Assembly (NCBI RefSeq): GCF_021295095.1
Contig: NZ_JAJLQX010000017.1
Span: forward strand, 1 to 64,000
From: Phocaeicola oris
GTDB lineage: Bacteria > Bacteroidota > Bacteroidia > Bacteroidales > Bacteroidaceae
Reading direction: 5' to 3'
DNA length: 64,000 nucleotides
The position numbers and the translations under genes were made by a program. The notes under the pieces are model-generated. The model saw nothing but the letters and a program-made list of their open reading frames with translations. It was not told the origin of the DNA and searched no databases. Shown here piece by piece: positions 25,026-33,858 of this stretch (within the stretch, counting starts at the first letter, position 1; every line of letters begins with the position of its first letter).

Positions 25026-26906
25026 TTATTTATGTAAAGATGCTATATATTCGTACAGTTTTTTATAGAACGGATGCTTTACAAGGGTGCGCGCGTCTCC
25101 TAAAATGATAAGTTTCACACGGGCACGAGTAATGGCTACATTCATACGTCGTAAATCGCGCAGGAAGCCTATATCCCCATTATCGTTGGCTCGTACCAGA
25201 CTGATCATGATAACATCTCGTTCCTGACCTTGAAATCCGTCAACGGTATTTATGGTAATGAACGGACGGAAGGGTTTAAAAAAGGCATCATGCTTTATGA
25301 GTCGACGGAGATATTGTACTTGAGCCTTATACGGTGAAATAAGCCCGACGTCAATCCGTTCCTCAAGGAACCGGTGTCTCCCGATTTTTTCAATGTATTC
25401 CTTTAATACGTTCACCGAGAGTTGACCTTCCTGTTTGTTAATGCGCCCGAACGTTTCCCCTATGAATTCCTCCTTGAAGTCAAGTTCCGCGGTATTTACC
25501 CATTCTATGGGAGTGTCCAAATCGAGGATACCGCGATTCTTTACTTCAGGGGCTGATTTCAGTTGCCCGTGATAGAACCATTCCGAGGAGAAACGCATGA
25601 TATCTTCGTTCATACGGTATTGTACGGTGAGCAAAGAAACCACTTCCGGCCGGTTATTAACAATATCTTCCATCAGTGTTTTAGCCAGTCCGCCGTATGC
25701 CGCTTCCGGACATTTGATGGTTGGCGGCAACTGACAATGGTCTCCGGCTAAAATAACTTTGTCGGCTTTCTGAATGGCAATCCAACAAGCGGGTTCTAAA
25801 GCCTGCGCTGCTTCATCAATGAACAGTGTTCCATACTTCTGACCTAAAAGAATACGATTTGCCGAACCGGTAAGGGTAGAGGCAATGACTCGTGCTTCGT
25901 TGAAAAGCGACTCGTTGATTCGCGTTTCTATGGCAGTGGCACGATCTTTCAGAGCATTGATTTTCTCGTGCTTGTCATCAATGTTTTTTCCATTATACAG
26001 TTCACGAATAGCCTTGCGAATACTCCATAGTCGCGGATAGTCGGGATGCGCTTCAAATTTACGCTCGTATGTGTACGAAAGCATTTTATCGTTTACCCGT
26101 ACCGGATTCCCGACGCGTAGTACCGGCACGCCTCTATCAACTAATTTTTCACTGATCCAGTCGACAGCCATATTGCTTTGCGCGCAAACCAACACCTGAT
26201 TCTCCCGACGCAGTGTTTCATAGATTGCTTCTACCAGTGTAGTTGTTTTTCCTGTTCCGGGAGGCCCGTGGACAATCGCTACGTCTTTTGCTCGAAGCAC
26301 ATTATTGACAGCCAACTCCTGCGAAGGGTTCAGCCATGGCAATCGGATATGATCGAAAGAAAACGCGGAAGGTTTCAGGGTTCCGTGAAAGATATCACGA
26401 AGTTCTGCTAACCGACCTTTCTTAGCTTCTATGACACGATTCATGGCATTAAACATCAACTTGTAGGTGAATTCATCGAAATAGATTTGGATTCCGATAG
26501 AAGCCGGCTCCGCCTGCAGCTCCAATAGTGAACCGGCATTGGGCAGAACTACTACCATACGGTCATCGTCTACGTAGCTCACTGTTCCGGTGAAGTTGAA
26601 GTAATGAAGTTTCCCTGTCACTTCCTGTGTAAGGAATACTACAGGACGCCCGAATTCGAATACATGCTCTATGTCCTTGTCTTCCGTCCGATAAACTTCA
26701 ATGACAAGTTGGTTGAGTGAATTATAATAACTTCTTCCCATACTAATGGGGAACCAAGCCATGCCGCGTTTAATTTTCCTTATTATTCCCATCATTTCCG
26801 ATTGCTGTTTAAACGATTCCTTTTCAAAAGCATATTCTAATTTCAGCAGATGGAGTTTCTGTTGTAAAATAGCAATGGATGATGGGGTGTCTATGTTCGA
26901 ATTCAC
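25026..26906 (-). CDS. superfamily 1B DNA/RNA helicase (UPF1/IGHMBP2/Dna2-like)
   Basis: A 626-residue ATP-dependent helicase. Walker A is GPPGTGKT (214-221), Walker B IDEAAQALEP, motif III GDHCQLPPT, motif IV region VQYRMNEDIM, motif V TVDGFQGQERDVIMIS and motif VI MNVAITRARVKLIILGD. The N-terminal region (about 90-150) has a small beta-barrel-like segment (YFNFTGTVSYVDDDRMVVVLP). The start codon is GTG at 26906, preceded by AAAAGG; no earlier in-frame ATG is plausible. The physiological nucleic acid substrate of the bacterial members is not established. Confidence 0.92.
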   Translation of the reverse strand: MNSNIDTPSSIAILQQKLHLLKLEYAFEKESFKQQSEMMGIIRKIKRGMAWFPISMGRSYYNSLNQLVIEVYRTEDKDIEHVFEFGRPVVFLTQEVTGKLHYFNFTGTVSYVDDDRMVVVLPNAGSLLELQAEPASIGIQIYFDEFTYKLMFNAMNRVIEAKKGRLAELRDIFHGTLKPSAFSFDHIRLPWLNPSQELAVNNVLRAKDVAIVHGPPGTGKTTTLVEAIYETLRRENQVLVCAQSNMAVDWISEKLVDRGVPVLRVGNPVRVNDKMLSYTYERKFEAHPDYPRLWSIRKAIRELYNGKNIDDKHEKINALKDRATAIETRINESLFNEARVIASTLTGSANRILLGQKYGTLFIDEAAQALEPACWIAIQKADKVILAGDHCQLPPTIKCPEAAYGGLAKTLMEDIVNNRPEVVSLLTVQYRMNEDIMRFSSEWFYHGQLKSAPEVKNRGILDLDTPIEWVNTAELDFKEEFIGETFGRINKQEGQLSVNVLKEYIEKIGRHRFLEERIDVGLISPYKAQVQYLRRLIKHDAFFKPFRPFITINTVDGFQGQERDVIMISLVRANDNGDIGFLRDLRRMNVAITRARVKLIILGDARTLVKHPFYKKLYEYIASLHK

Positions 26907-26930
26907 CTTTTATATGATATTTTATGGCTG

Positions 26931-26966
26931 TAAAGATAGCGAAATTCAAATAATTTTCTATCTTTG
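26931..26966. promoter_or_regulatory. divergent promoters of the helicase and AAA/DUF4435 genes
   Basis: Minus strand TATCTTTA at 26931-26938 (one mismatch from TAnnTTTG) serves the helicase. Plus strand TATCTTTG at 26959-26966 (exact) serves the AAA ATPase. The boxes are only 20 bp apart, so the two promoters overlap. Confidence 0.55.
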
Positions 26967-26990
26967 TAATATAATAATACCTATGTAATT

Positions 26991-27848
26991 ATGGGAAAAC
27001 AAGCAGATTATATTTCACAGATAAAGATTGTAAGCCTTTGGGGGCGAAAGAATATCACTTGGGACTTACGTCCTGATGTGAATATTCTTAGTGGAATTAA
27101 TGGTATAGGAAAGAGTACCATTATTAATAAAGCCATAGAAAAATTGAAAGACTTGGAGGTGCCAAATATAAAATTGAAGATGCTTCAAGGCGGGGAATTG
27201 GGAAACGGGCAGGTAGCCGGAGTATTCTTTAAGTTTCATCCCGAAGGGGCTGATTGCGTTCATTATGACGTGATTCGCAGTATTGACAGACCTATTATTC
27301 ATTCCGATTTATTGGAGAAAATGGCCGACGAGCATGTAAAGACAGAGCTTGATTTTCAATTATATCAGTTGCAACGCCGTTATTTGGATTATCAGGTGAA
27401 TATAGGCAACCGGATGATTGCCTGTCTGACGTCGGGCGCTCCTGATGCTCAGCAGAAAGCTATGGAGATAGCTAAAGCCAAGAATCATTTTCTTGATTTG
27501 GTTGATGATCTTTTCAGTGAAACCCGAAAGACGATTATCAGGAACAGTAATGAGATAATGTTTACTCAGGATGGTGATACCCTATATCCGTTTCAGTTAT
27601 CGTCAGGGGAGAAGCAGATGTTAGTAATTCTGCTTACCGTCCTTGTTCAGGATAATCAAAATGGAGCCCTCTTTATGGATGAACCTGAAATATCTCTGCA
27701 TGTTGAATGGCAGGAACGTCTGATTTCCATTATCCGCGATTTGAATCCGAACGTGCAGATTATTCTAACCACTCATTCTCCGGCTGTCATTATGAACGGC
27801 TGGACTGATGTCGTTACAGAGGTAAGTGATATAACTACCGAAAATTAA
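26991..27848 (+). CDS. AAA family ATPase (OLD/RecF-like, AriA-like), partner of DUF4435 protein
   Basis: A compact 285-residue ABC-type ATPase. Walker A is GINGIGKST (35-43), the signature LSSGEKQ is at 203-209, Walker B ALFMDEPE at 226-232, and the switch His262 is in LTTHSP. There is no long coiled coil, so it is about half the size of typical OLD or AriA proteins. It is followed 9 bases later by a DUF4435 gene. AAA + DUF4435 is the gene pairing of the PARIS anti-phage system (AriA/AriB), but defence activity here is inference; the pair may be a housekeeping relative. Confidence 0.85.
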   Translation: MGKQADYISQIKIVSLWGRKNITWDLRPDVNILSGINGIGKSTIINKAIEKLKDLEVPNIKLKMLQGGELGNGQVAGVFFKFHPEGADCVHYDVIRSIDRPIIHSDLLEKMADEHVKTELDFQLYQLQRRYLDYQVNIGNRMIACLTSGAPDAQQKAMEIAKAKNHFLDLVDDLFSETRKTIIRNSNEIMFTQDGDTLYPFQLSSGEKQMLVILLTVLVQDNQNGALFMDEPEISLHVEWQERLISIIRDLNPNVQIILTTHSPAVIMNGWTDVVTEVSDITTEN

Positions 27849-27857
27849 CTAACTATT

Positions 27858-28892
27858 ATGCCGAAAAGGTTAAAAGATAATCTTTCTTCTCTCTATATCG
27901 GAGCTGCTAACAGCATGCGTCCTAAAACGGCCAGACACAAGATTGTAGCTTATGTCGAGAGCTATGATGACATTGCGTTCTGGCGGAATATTCTTGGGGA
28001 GTATGAGGATAAAACTCATTACTTTGAAGTCATGCTTCCATCTAAGACATCGCTTTCAAAAGGAAAGAAGATAGCATTAGACAATGATTTGGGACCACGA
28101 TTAGGCGAAAATATGATTGCCTGTGTAGATAGCGACTATGATTATCTGATACAGGGTGCTACCCGTATGTCAAAATTCATGTTGGAAAGTCCGTATGTAT
28201 TACAAACGTATGTGTATGCTATAGAGAACTACCAATGTTACGCGGAATCATTGCATGAAGTGTGTGTGAGCGCTACTTTGAATGATCATCAGTTGATAGA
28301 TTTTGTGAACTTTATGGAGATTTACTCGCGGATAGCATATCCGTTGTTCATTTGGCATATTTATTTTTACTGTATAAATGAGTTGGGAAAATTGCCTGTC
28401 ACGGAATTATGTATGAATCTGAAAGTAGAGCATTTTAATGTATATCATCCGGAGCGTTGCTTGGGAGAAATACAATGGAGAGTAGAAAGGAAACTTAGGA
28501 ATCTTAGGGAAAAGTATCCCGAAGCAGTGGAAAAAGTGGATACGTTAAAGGATAACTTGAAGAAACTTGGGGTAGAGCCCGACAACACCTATTTATTTAT
28601 TCAGGGACACCATATTTTTGAGAATGTGGCAATGCGCATGCTTGATCCTATTTGTACGATTCTGCGTAAGGAACGGGAAAATGAAATTTCCTCTTTGGCA
28701 GCTCATGGCATGCAATATCAAAATGAACTCTCGTGCTATGAAGACAGGCAAGTGAGCGCGTATATGGCATTGAAGAAAAATACGGATTTCAAGAATTGTC
28801 CCATGTTTAAGAAGGTGAATGAAGATATTCTGAATCTGCTTGGATTGATTAAAAAACAAGAAAATAAGGATTCATCGAAAAATACGAATTAA
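27858..28892 (+). CDS. DUF4435 protein, TOPRIM-like nuclease candidate (AriB-like)
   Basis: A 344-residue protein with the acidic residues expected for a TOPRIM fold: Glu34 in VAYVESYDDIAFW (31-43) and the Asp triad in CVDSDYDYL (Asp91, Asp93, Asp95). Conserved family motifs SKTSLSKGKK and YAIENYQCYAESL follow, then a helical C-terminal half (about 150-340). DUF4435 proteins include AriB, the effector nuclease of PARIS. It shares an operon with the ATPase upstream. The intact acidic residues suggest retained catalysis. Confidence 0.83.
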   Translation: MPKRLKDNLSSLYIGAANSMRPKTARHKIVAYVESYDDIAFWRNILGEYEDKTHYFEVMLPSKTSLSKGKKIALDNDLGPRLGENMIACVDSDYDYLIQGATRMSKFMLESPYVLQTYVYAIENYQCYAESLHEVCVSATLNDHQLIDFVNFMEIYSRIAYPLFIWHIYFYCINELGKLPVTELCMNLKVEHFNVYHPERCLGEIQWRVERKLRNLREKYPEAVEKVDTLKDNLKKLGVEPDNTYLFIQGHHIFENVAMRMLDPICTILRKERENEISSLAAHGMQYQNELSCYEDRQVSAYMALKKNTDFKNCPMFKKVNEDILNLLGLIKKQENKDSSKNTN

Positions 28893-28903
28893 TCTGCTTA
28901 ATA

Positions 28904-28935
28904 GTTGTCTTTGGTTGGTATTTAATATAACTTTG
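28904..28935 (+). promoter_or_regulatory. promoter of pfkA
   Basis: GTTG at 28904-28907, a 20-bp spacer and TAACTTTG at 28928-28935 (exact TAnnTTTG). The box is 36 bases before the pfkA ATG. Confidence 0.6.
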
Positions 28936-28970
28936 TGAGAAGAAACAAATTAAAACAATAAGATAAAGAT

Positions 28971-29951
28971 ATGAAACCGATTAGATGTATAGGTGTTTTG
29001 ACTTCCGGAGGTGACGCTTCCGGAATGAACGCGGCCATACGTGCCGTGACTCGTAGCGCTATATGCAATAACTTTCGTGTCAAGGCTATTTATCGAGGAT
29101 ATGAAGGCTTGATCAATGGAGAAGTGAAAGAGTTTACAACTCAAGATGTAAGCAGTATTATTCAACGGGGTGGTACGATATTGAAGACTGCTCGTTCGGA
29201 GGCGTTTAGAACACCCGAAGGGCGTCAGAAAGCATACGAAACAATGAAACGTGAGGAGATTGATGCCTTAATCGTTATAGGCGGAAACGGCTCGTTAGCC
29301 GGAGCTCGTGATTTTGCTAATGAATATGACATCTCATGCATTGGTTTGCCCGGAACGATTGATAATGATTTATATGGCACTGATTCTACCATCGGGTATG
29401 ATACCGCGTTGAATACTATTGTCGATTGCGTCGATAAAATTCGGGATACGGCAACTTCGCATGATAGGATTTTCTTTGTTGAAGTAATGGGACGTGATGC
29501 CGGTTTCCTTGCGCAGAACAGCGCTATTGCTTCGGGAGCGGAAGCGGCTATCATACCGGAAGACCGGACGGATGTGGATCAGTTGGAACAGTTTATAGGA
29601 CGAGGATTTCGTAAATCAAAGAATAGCAGTATTGTAATTGTGTCGGAGAGCCCTAAAGATGGAGGAGCCATGCATTATGCCGAACGTGTGAAAGCCGAAT
29701 ATCCGCAATATGATGTGCGGGTATCTATCTTGGGACACTTGCAGAGGGGTGGCTCACCCACGGCTTACGATCGTATTTTGGCAAGCAGATTAGGCGTTGG
29801 TGCCATCGACGCGTTGTTAGAAGGACAGCGCAATGTAATGGTGGGAATTCAAAACGATAAGGTGGTTTATGTTCCGTTTGTCAATGCTGTAAAAAAGGAT
29901 AAACCAATCGATCGCTCATTGATTCGTGTTCTCGACGAATTATCTATTTAA
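28971..29951 (+). CDS. pfkA: 6-phosphofructokinase (ATP-type by Gly after GGN)
   Basis: Phosphorylates fructose-6-phosphate in glycolysis. The 326-residue length matches the bacterial tetrameric enzyme. It has [16 protein letters not shown] (10-25), the catalytic TIDND (129-133), [12 protein letters not shown] and [13 protein letters not shown]. Gly107 follows the pattern of ATP-dependent enzymes (PPi-dependent ones have Asp here). The preceding residue is Asn106 where E. coli PfkA has Asp103, which coordinates Mg-ATP. Bacteroidales often carry several pfk genes, so this could be a specialised paralogue. It is followed by a terminator at 30035-30088. Confidence 0.9.
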   Translation: MKPIRCIGVLTSGGDASGMNAAIRAVTRSAICNNFRVKAIYRGYEGLINGEVKEFTTQDVSSIIQRGGTILKTARSEAFRTPEGRQKAYETMKREEIDALIVIGGNGSLAGARDFANEYDISCIGLPGTIDNDLYGTDSTIGYDTALNTIVDCVDKIRDTATSHDRIFFVEVMGRDAGFLAQNSAIASGAEAAIIPEDRTDVDQLEQFIGRGFRKSKNSSIVIVSESPKDGGAMHYAERVKAEYPQYDVRVSILGHLQRGGSPTAYDRILASRLGVGAIDALLEGQRNVMVGIQNDKVVYVPFVNAVKKDKPIDRSLIRVLDELSI

Positions 29952-30034
29952 AGTATGTAAATCACTGAAAGAACTGCCGGTACGGAAAGTTCAATCAGGT
30001 TATGTCGCGTGTAAAAGTTTATTTGTGTTAGCTT

Positions 30035-30088
30035 GTCACCCAATGTGCATTTACAAATCAATGTAAAAGGCTGTTGGGTGACTTTTTT
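30035..30088 (+). terminator. intrinsic terminator after pfkA
   Basis: GTCACCCAA (30035-30043) pairs perfectly with TTGGGTGAC (30074-30082), followed by T6. The 30-base interior holds a further short stem (TTTAC / GTAAA). Confidence 0.75.
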
Positions 30089-30090
30089 GT

Positions 30091-30459
30091 TTATAAATAC
30101 TTTGCTTGTTCTCGTTTAGGGAGCGAAGAGAGTACACGGAGGTAAGCGTCGCGGACAAGCTCAAAGATTTGGCTGTCGGGCATATCGCGGTTGAAACAGA
30201 CCGATATCCAATGCCGATGATTCATGTGATACCCCGGACGCACGGCTTCATATTTAGCTTGCAAGGCGGTTGATATGTCGGGAGCCGACTTCAGATTACA
30301 GAAGTCGAATACGTCGACATTGACAAAACAGAACCATTTGTCACCGATACTGAAGACCAATATGTTACGTTCATAATCGGTATTTGCCTTCTGAAAGGGC
30401 ATCTTTTCTGTAACACCTTTCAGCGAAAGGCAGTAGTCGCGGAATTCTTCTATGTTCAT
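30091..30459 (-). CDS. MmcQ/YjbR family protein
   Basis: A 122-residue protein with the family pattern MNIEEFRDYCLSLKGVTEKMPF, then FSIGDKWFCFVNVD, YEAVRPGYHMNHRHWISVCF and a C-terminal helix. YjbR proteins have a double-wing-like DNA-binding fold; no precise function is established. Its start is 10 bases after the stop of the esterase gene, so the two are co-transcribed. Confidence 0.88.
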   Translation of the reverse strand: MNIEEFRDYCLSLKGVTEKMPFQKANTDYERNILVFSIGDKWFCFVNVDVFDFCNLKSAPDISTALQAKYEAVRPGYHMNHRHWISVCFNRDMPDSQIFELVRDAYLRVLSSLPKREQAKYL

Positions 30460-30468
30460 AAGAGCTAT

Positions 30469-31164
30469 TTATTTTATTTCTTTTTCCATTCTTTTCAGGC
30501 ACCAAACAAAGCCGTTGGCAGTGCGCTCTGTGCTGTTTCGGAAGTGGTTACCAACATTCCAAACAAGGGTGGTATGGGTATCTCCTATTTGGGTGGTCAG
30601 CATATCATGATATTGGCGGATATTGTTGCCAACTTGCGCGAAGACTTTGTTCTTGACGTGTTCTTCTTGGTCACCTAAGCTCAGGTATATATGCTGTGCC
30701 TTAGTCGGATTTTCTCGGGCAAAGTTAATCCAGTCTTTTATCCACACAGAAGGCGATGAGGCCGCGATTCCAACGAATGAATCAACCTGCGTGGAAGCCC
30801 AGAGCGCAAAGAGCGCGCTGAGGGAATAACCTCCGAGGAGGCAGGGGAGTTCTCCCCACCTATGGCGCGACCATGGCAATAAGCACTGCTCTATATACGA
30901 CAAGGTGTCTGTGGCATGATGCCCTACTTCGGCATTGCTTGATACTGCCCGATCAGGCCACGGCATAAGCTCCTTTTCCCAATCTTCAATATTAAAAGCT
31001 GCCATAGCGAACCTGCTTCCACTTTCTTCGGCAATCATTGCTATCTCTTGATCTACACTCTTCAGTTCGTGTTCATCCATCGGTTGGATGAGTAGCGCTT
31101 CGGGTTGTCCTGCCATGTAAACCCGGCAATCTTTGTTTCCTAATTTAATGTATGCTTGTTCCAT
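30469..31164 (-). CDS. alpha/beta hydrolase, esterase-like
   Basis: A 231-residue serine hydrolase with the nucleophile elbow GGYSLSALFALW near residue 130, SSPSVWIKDW and a conserved C-terminal GNHFRNS supplying the likely catalytic His. This resembles the putative esterase/YbbA group acting on small acyl or peptide-linked esters; the substrate is unknown. I start at ATG 31164 (MEQAYIKLG). Reading on to 31254 adds about 30 residues encoded mostly by 22-bp repeats (MPTHTHESVNSYASLYPL), which are unlikely to be translated. ATG 31194 is also possible. Confidence 0.75.
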   Translation of the reverse strand: MEQAYIKLGNKDCRVYMAGQPEALLIQPMDEHELKSVDQEIAMIAEESGSRFAMAAFNIEDWEKELMPWPDRAVSSNAEVGHHATDTLSYIEQCLLPWSRHRWGELPCLLGGYSLSALFALWASTQVDSFVGIAASSPSVWIKDWINFARENPTKAQHIYLSLGDQEEHVKNKVFAQVGNNIRQYHDMLTTQIGDTHTTLVWNVGNHFRNSTERTANGFVWCLKRMEKEIK

Positions 31165-31190
31165 TGCTAATATCTTATGTATATCAGATT

Positions 31191-31312
31191 TCATCCGCAT
31201 GAGTGGGTAAAGTGATGCGTATGAGTTGACTGATTCATGCGTATGAGTAGGCAAAATGATACGTATGACTTTGACCGATGACGCGTATGACTTTGGGAAT
31301 TCATGCTCATGC
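31191..31312. repeat. 22-bp repeat family, locus 4 (6 tandem units)
   Basis: Units start at 31191, 31213, 31235, 31257, 31279 and 31301 in exact 22-bp register. Cores include TCATCCGCATGA, TGATGCGTATGA, TCATGCGTATGA and TGACGCGTATGA. The array fills the space between gph and the esterase, both on the minus strand. The last unit contains the gph stop codon, and the first may include the alternative esterase start at 31194. Confidence 0.88.
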
Positions 31313-31957
31313 TAAGTACTTTAATATCTCATCCGTTGTGTCAACGATGGCGAAGGGATGTTCTTTTTCTAATTCTGTCCGAGGACGGAATCCCCAAGTC
31401 ACGCCTACACCGTCGACTCCGGCATGGATGGCAGTCTGCATGTCTACATTACTGTCACCGCAGTATAGTACTTCCTCTTTGCTGACGTCGGCTATCTTCA
31501 TGATGTCATAAACAATAGTTGGGTCGGGTTTGCGGGGTACTCCTTCGCGCTGACCGAAGATGGCGGTAAAATTGATGTTCGGGAAGAAGTGCGGGATGAG
31601 CTTGCTTGTGGCTTGCTGATATTTATTCGATGCCACGGCTATCCGGATGTTGCTTTGTTGAATGCTTTCAAGCAAATCGGGAATACCCGGATAGGGTTGG
31701 GTGAAGTCGGTGAGGTGCTCATTGTAATACGGAATGAACCGCTCACGAATCTTCAGTACCTGCTCTTGATTTTTCTTTCCCTCCGGAAGGGCACGCTCGA
31801 ACAATTTGTTAATGCCGTTGCCCACGAAATACTTGTATTGGGGAATATCGTGAGTAGGGTAGCCGTACGAAGCTAAAGCCTGATTGGTAGCTGTGGCTAA
31901 GTCGGCGATAGTATTCAACAGCGTACCGTCGAGGTCGAATATGATTAATTTCTTCAT
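31307..31957 (-). CDS. HAD hydrolase, phosphoglycolate phosphatase-like
   Basis: A 216-residue HAD phosphatase with the nucleophile motif FDLDGTLLNT (8-17), motif II VASNKY, the Lys of motif III in RKPDP, and the acidic motif IV YCGDSNVDM. The helical cap type and length match Gph/PGP family enzymes. It overlaps the tyrA stop by 4 bases (ATGA), so it is the last gene of the aromatic amino acid operon. Whether its substrate is 2-phosphoglycolate or another small phosphate is not decided by sequence. Its stop codon lies within a 22-bp repeat unit. Confidence 0.85.
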   Translation of the reverse strand: MKKLIIFDLDGTLLNTIADLATATNQALASYGYPTHDIPQYKYFVGNGINKLFERALPEGKKNQEQVLKIRERFIPYYNEHLTDFTQPYPGIPDLLESIQQSNIRIAVASNKYQQATSKLIPHFFPNINFTAIFGQREGVPRKPDPTIVYDIMKIADVSKEEVLYCGDSNVDMQTAIHAGVDGVGVTWGFRPRTELEKEHPFAIVDTTDEILKYLA

Positions 31958-32727
31958 TTAATATGTAATCTTATTTTCTCTAAATAAGCATGCATACGTG
32001 TAGCGTCTTTCTTAGAGATAATGTCTAACAATTCGTTTAACTCGGTGCGGATATTTTCTACCTGATGCGGTGTACGGGGGTTGAACAGAATCTCTTGCAA
32101 CAGGTAATCATCCTCATTAAGCACTCCTTTCGCTATTTTCATGTGACGTTTGAAGGTGGTACCCGGCGCGTCCTGATGCTTCATCACCGCGGCAAACACA
32201 AAAGTAGATACGAATGGAATGGACAGCGAGTAGGCTACCGTGTCGTCGTGCTCGTCGAATGTATATTCAAAGATATGCAGTCCGAGACTTTGGTACAAGT
32301 CTTTGAAGAAGATTTTTCCTAAATGGTCGCCTTCGCTGATGATAATAGCGTTCTCATTACTCAACTGGTCTAAGTTGGCAAAAGTCGGGCCGAACATGGG
32401 GTGTGTGGAACAGTAGCGGAATCCGTTTTTCTCGTAGTAATCTTTCAGTCCCGTCTTTACCGATGAAATGTCGCTGATAATACAATCTTTCGGCAAAAAA
32501 GGAAGTATCTGATTGAACGCTTCGATGGTATATTTCACGGTTACGGCATTAATTAACAATTCAGGTTTGAATTCCTGAATCTCCTCCGGCTTGGTGAAGC
32601 GATAACAGTTATACATAAAGCGCAACCGTTTCGGATCAATTTCGAATACGGCAACTTCGTGTTGAAAACTGAGTATGTCGGTAAAGAAAGAGCCCATCTT
32701 TCCGGCTCCTAAAATAACTATTCTCAT
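31954..32727 (-). CDS. tyrA: prephenate dehydrogenase
   Basis: Oxidative decarboxylation of prephenate to 4-hydroxyphenylpyruvate for tyrosine. The 257-residue protein has GAGKMG (7-12) for NAD(P), SDISSVKTGL, CSTHPMFGPT (substrate-binding His) and DEHDDTVAYSLSIPF. It lacks a fused mutase or ACT domain; chorismate mutase is supplied by the preceding gene. Start lies 12 bases after aroG/CM and the end overlaps gph by 4. Confidence 0.92.
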   Translation of the reverse strand: MRIVILGAGKMGSFFTDILSFQHEVAVFEIDPKRLRFMYNCYRFTKPEEIQEFKPELLINAVTVKYTIEAFNQILPFLPKDCIISDISSVKTGLKDYYEKNGFRYCSTHPMFGPTFANLDQLSNENAIIISEGDHLGKIFFKDLYQSLGLHIFEYTFDEHDDTVAYSLSIPFVSTFVFAAVMKHQDAPGTTFKRHMKIAKGVLNEDDYLLQEILFNPRTPHQVENIRTELNELLDIISKKDATRMHAYLEKIRLHIK

Positions 32728-32739
32728 CGTAGTAAACGT

Positions 32740-33807
32740 TTATTTATTGATAATATCCAACTGTTGGCGGACACTCTCTTCGTGGATGGCGATAAATACC
32801 TTTTTGATGAAGTCGGCATCCATTTCGCAGAGAGAGCCTTGAGCGCCCCGTTTCTCTAAAATCTCGTTGTAACGGGTAGGCTGCAATACAGTCATATCAT
32901 GCTCTTTCTTATAGGTACCTATCTCGCGGCAGATACGCATACGTTTCGACAGAATATCAATAATTTGGTCGTCACACTCATCAATCTGCGCACGGAGAGC
33001 ACGGATACTCTCGGTAGTTTGTTTGGTATCACGTATGACGAGTAAATTCAGCATATAGTCGAGCACCTCAGGAGTGAGTTGTTGAGCAGCATCGCTCCAT
33101 GCCGTATCGGGGTTGCAATGCGACTCTATAATCAGGCCGTCGAAGCCAAGGTCCATTGCCTGTTGACAGAGCGGAGCAATAAGTTCACGTTTCCCTCCGA
33201 TATGGCTCGGGTCACAGAAAATGGGCAGATTAGGAATACGACGACGGAGTTCCATCGGTATGTGCCACTGTGGTGAGTTTCGATAAATCTTTTTATCGGA
33301 AGTAGAGAAACCTCGATGGATAACAGCCAATCGTTTTAAACCGGCATTGTTGATACGCTCCAAGCCACCAATCCAAAGCTCTAAGTCGGGGTTTACAGGG
33401 TTCTTTATCAGGATAGGAATATCCACCCCCTTCAGAGCATCCGCAATCTCCTGAACAGCGAATGGGTTTGCCGACGTGCGAGCTCCTATCCAAAGAATGT
33501 CGATACCGGCTTTCAAGCTCTCGTACACATGTTTGGCAGTAGCTACTTCGGTAGCCACCAACAACCCTGTTTCCTTCTGAACTTCCTTCAGCCAAGGTAA
33601 TCCTTCAACTCCGACACCTTCAAAACTTCCGGGTTTGGTACGTGGTTTCCATATCCCCGCGCGAAATATTTTAATGCCATATTTAACCAACTGTTTGGCT
33701 GTTGTAATTACTTGTTCTTCTGTCTCAGCGCTACATGGTCCTGCAATAACGATGGGACGTTTGGGCTCAATGCCCGGAAGTGCTAATGGTTGCAAATCTA
33801 ATTCCAT
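32740..33807 (-). CDS. bifunctional DAHP synthase / chorismate mutase type II
   Basis: A 355-residue fusion. The N-terminal DAHP synthase of the type I-beta/KDO8P-like form (about 1-250; IAGPCSAETEEQV at 21-33, KPRTKPGSFEGVG, PVNPDLELW, CDPSHIGGKR) makes the first shikimate intermediate. The C-terminal AroQ-type chorismate mutase (about 265-350; LRAQIDECDDQIIDILSKRM) makes prephenate. This order is characteristic of Bacteroidales. It links shikimate entry to the Phe/Tyr branch within one attenuated operon. Confidence 0.93.
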   Translation of the reverse strand: MELDLQPLALPGIEPKRPIVIAGPCSAETEEQVITTAKQLVKYGIKIFRAGIWKPRTKPGSFEGVGVEGLPWLKEVQKETGLLVATEVATAKHVYESLKAGIDILWIGARTSANPFAVQEIADALKGVDIPILIKNPVNPDLELWIGGLERINNAGLKRLAVIHRGFSTSDKKIYRNSPQWHIPMELRRRIPNLPIFCDPSHIGGKRELIAPLCQQAMDLGFDGLIIESHCNPDTAWSDAAQQLTPEVLDYMLNLLVIRDTKQTTESIRALRAQIDECDDQIIDILSKRMRICREIGTYKKEHDMTVLQPTRYNEILEKRGAQGSLCEMDADFIKKVFIAIHEESVRQQLDIINK

Positions 33808-33858
33808 TGTATGTTGTTTTTATTTTATTATCATATAAATAGAAACATTCAAAATCTA

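Noticed and set aside
26991-28892. Calling this pair a confirmed anti-phage system
   Set aside because: The ATPase is much shorter than AriA, and the surrounding genes are housekeeping, not a defence island; only similarity is claimed.
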